Shown here: piece by piece, positions 63,093-64,000 of the stretch
Numbering within the stretch: the stretch's first letter is position 1
Layout of the letters: every line of letters starts with the position of its first letter
DNA from: Tuctoria greenei
Lineage: Eukaryota > Streptophyta > Magnoliopsida > Poales > Poaceae
Assembly: GCA_036927565.1 (NCBI GenBank)
Contig: JAYESD010000003.1
Coordinates: 191,095,999 to 191,159,998 of the forward strand
Length of the DNA stretch: 64,000 nt
Direction of reading: 5' to 3'
Position numbers and translations under genes: made by a program
Notes under the pieces: model-generated
What the model saw: only the letters and a program-made list of their open reading frames with translations
What the model was told of the DNA's origin: nothing
Databases searched by the model: none

Positions 63093-64000
63093 CGTATTTG
63101 GGGACCCAATCAGACAAAAGGGGTGTATCCATCGTTTGTCACTGACTTTGATCGCCTATGAGGTGACAAAGATATCATTTGGCAGCCTTACTCCCCCGAG
63201 GCTTTGTCACACCGAGCCCCATGTGGGTTGTCGTCGTTGTGCTCACGAGACACAGACTACTGGAGGACACGGAAAAGTCTCGTGTTTGACATCTACGTGG
63301 AGGAGTACCCAGTACATCGTGTGATGCGTCAGTTTGGTCGATAGCAGCCGGTCCCTGTGCTTAGAGGTCTACTAGTTCCTAAGGAATTTCACGACTAAGT
63401 TCATTTTTACATAATACAAAATACTATGCAACTATTTATTTATGATTTCTAACGTTGTATGCTGTAAGCAGATACTCGCGTTGGTCATGCCAACACGGTT
63501 TACATGCCTCGTATGGTGGCATGGGTGCAACAGTGAACAGAGGCTCTGGAGGACACAATTCATGAGACACCGTTTTTTTGCGATTTAGACGTATGAGGAG
63601 TACCTACAGTGGTATGTTCCTCGTACACGTACTAGAGTCACATATGCACCTCATGACCCAGAGCCACACATTCCTTCCATGTGGGACACGTATCTGATCC
63701 ATCGAGACCGTGCCACCTTCACAACGGTAACAAAAAATTTCATATTATGCATCATATTATTTGACTTATGAATCCATTATTTAATAATACGTTATTTGTT
63801 TTTCTAGTATGACATCCCGCAGCATGCAGATTATGAGTCTTCTACAGTGTTAGACAGAGTTGAGAGGGGCGTGCACGTGAGCCTGACCGACATGGTTCAA
63901 ACACTTAAGAATGACATGGTTCAAACACTTAAGAAGGTCAACGGTATGATAAAAAATGCGATGAAATGTTTTTCTTGTACACATTCTTGTTGTCGGGACA

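Larger units (their letters stand above)
61693..64000 (+). pseudogene. Mutator-like transposase C-terminus joined to a plant mobile domain
   Basis: The plus strand reads MNGTMNYFRDRYAIACRLVA and, after stops at about 61850 and 61952, KPKLLHRPCSHVIAAC, the SWIM zinc finger of Mutator-like transposases, then MSPVIYVSQYYVKETLKTTW and RLKQKRGRRRT. The N-terminal two-thirds, with the catalytic DDE region, are missing. Without a gene boundary follows the plant mobile domain: TLKDVSYLLGLPIAGNTVC, then exons after introns at 62437-62515, from 62756 (the acceptor near 62827 reads GCAA instead of GCAG) and 63010-63092. These exons hold HFLLPILWAYDHFSIGHPR, RIWGPNQTKGVYPSF and DYWRTRKSLVFDIYVEEYP. Stops occur near 62691, 63159 and 63343. 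Later pieces (63475-63728, and from 63808) continue it past the window end. Confidence 0.82.

Noticed and set aside
1..64000. tRNA or rRNA genes
   Set aside because: I saw no cloverleaf-type A/B box pairs or rRNA core sequence; the tRNA-like matches are primer-binding sites of retrotransposons.

Overview
The window is nuclear DNA from a flowering plant, very probably a grass. It is built almost entirely of nested, mostly broken transposable elements; I found no intact host gene, tRNA or rRNA. The evidence is plant-type Ty1/copia and Ty3/gypsy retrotransposons, CACTA, hAT, MITE and Mutator-like DNA transposons, GT-AG introns, and exon fragments of plant genes carried by a transposon.

Layout. 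1-2530: reverse-strand Ty3/gypsy gag-pol remnant. 2761-21230: a large reverse-strand CACTA (En/Spm) element (CACTA-1) with a broken TNP2 transposase. It is split by a Sirevirus-like Ty1/copia element (4516-16106; 1.55-kb LTRs, GCTAT target duplication, iMet primer site, gag, pol and an extra ORF). 21231-24302: old copia debris. 24306-25702: a compact CACTA with a CTC duplication (CACTA-3). 26903-29301: the 5' part of a copia element, fused to a 3'-truncated gypsy (29302-32286). 32728-33392: a non-autonomous hAT element with an 8-bp duplication. 33838-35417: a 786-bp direct duplication of unknown origin. 36581-39155: a non-autonomous CACTA (CACTA-2) sharing its right end with CACTA-1 and carrying fragments of three plant genes (FY/WDR33-like WD40, HMG-box, R2R3-MYB). 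40649-61038: a short-LTR copia element with GTGTC duplications, split inside pol by a Tat-type gypsy element (45415-58462) that carries a spliced antisense ORF. 61693-64000: a broken Mutator-like transposase (SWIM finger) joined to a plant mobile domain.

How the parts relate. The nesting order agrees with LTR divergence judged by eye: the outer short-LTR copia is about 14% diverged between LTRs, the gypsy inside it about 4%, and the Sirevirus inside CACTA-1 about 1.5%. No element looks able to move by itself: each coding region has stops, frameshifts, deletions or lost catalytic residues. CACTA-1 would have been the kind of transposase source able to mobilise CACTA-2. The most notable item is CACTA-2, which combines three unrelated host gene fragments between CACTA ends. 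Next come the palindrome array of the Sirevirus, the antisense spliced gene of the Tat element and the MULE/plant-mobile-domain fusion. All calls come from reading the sequence; no database search was possible.
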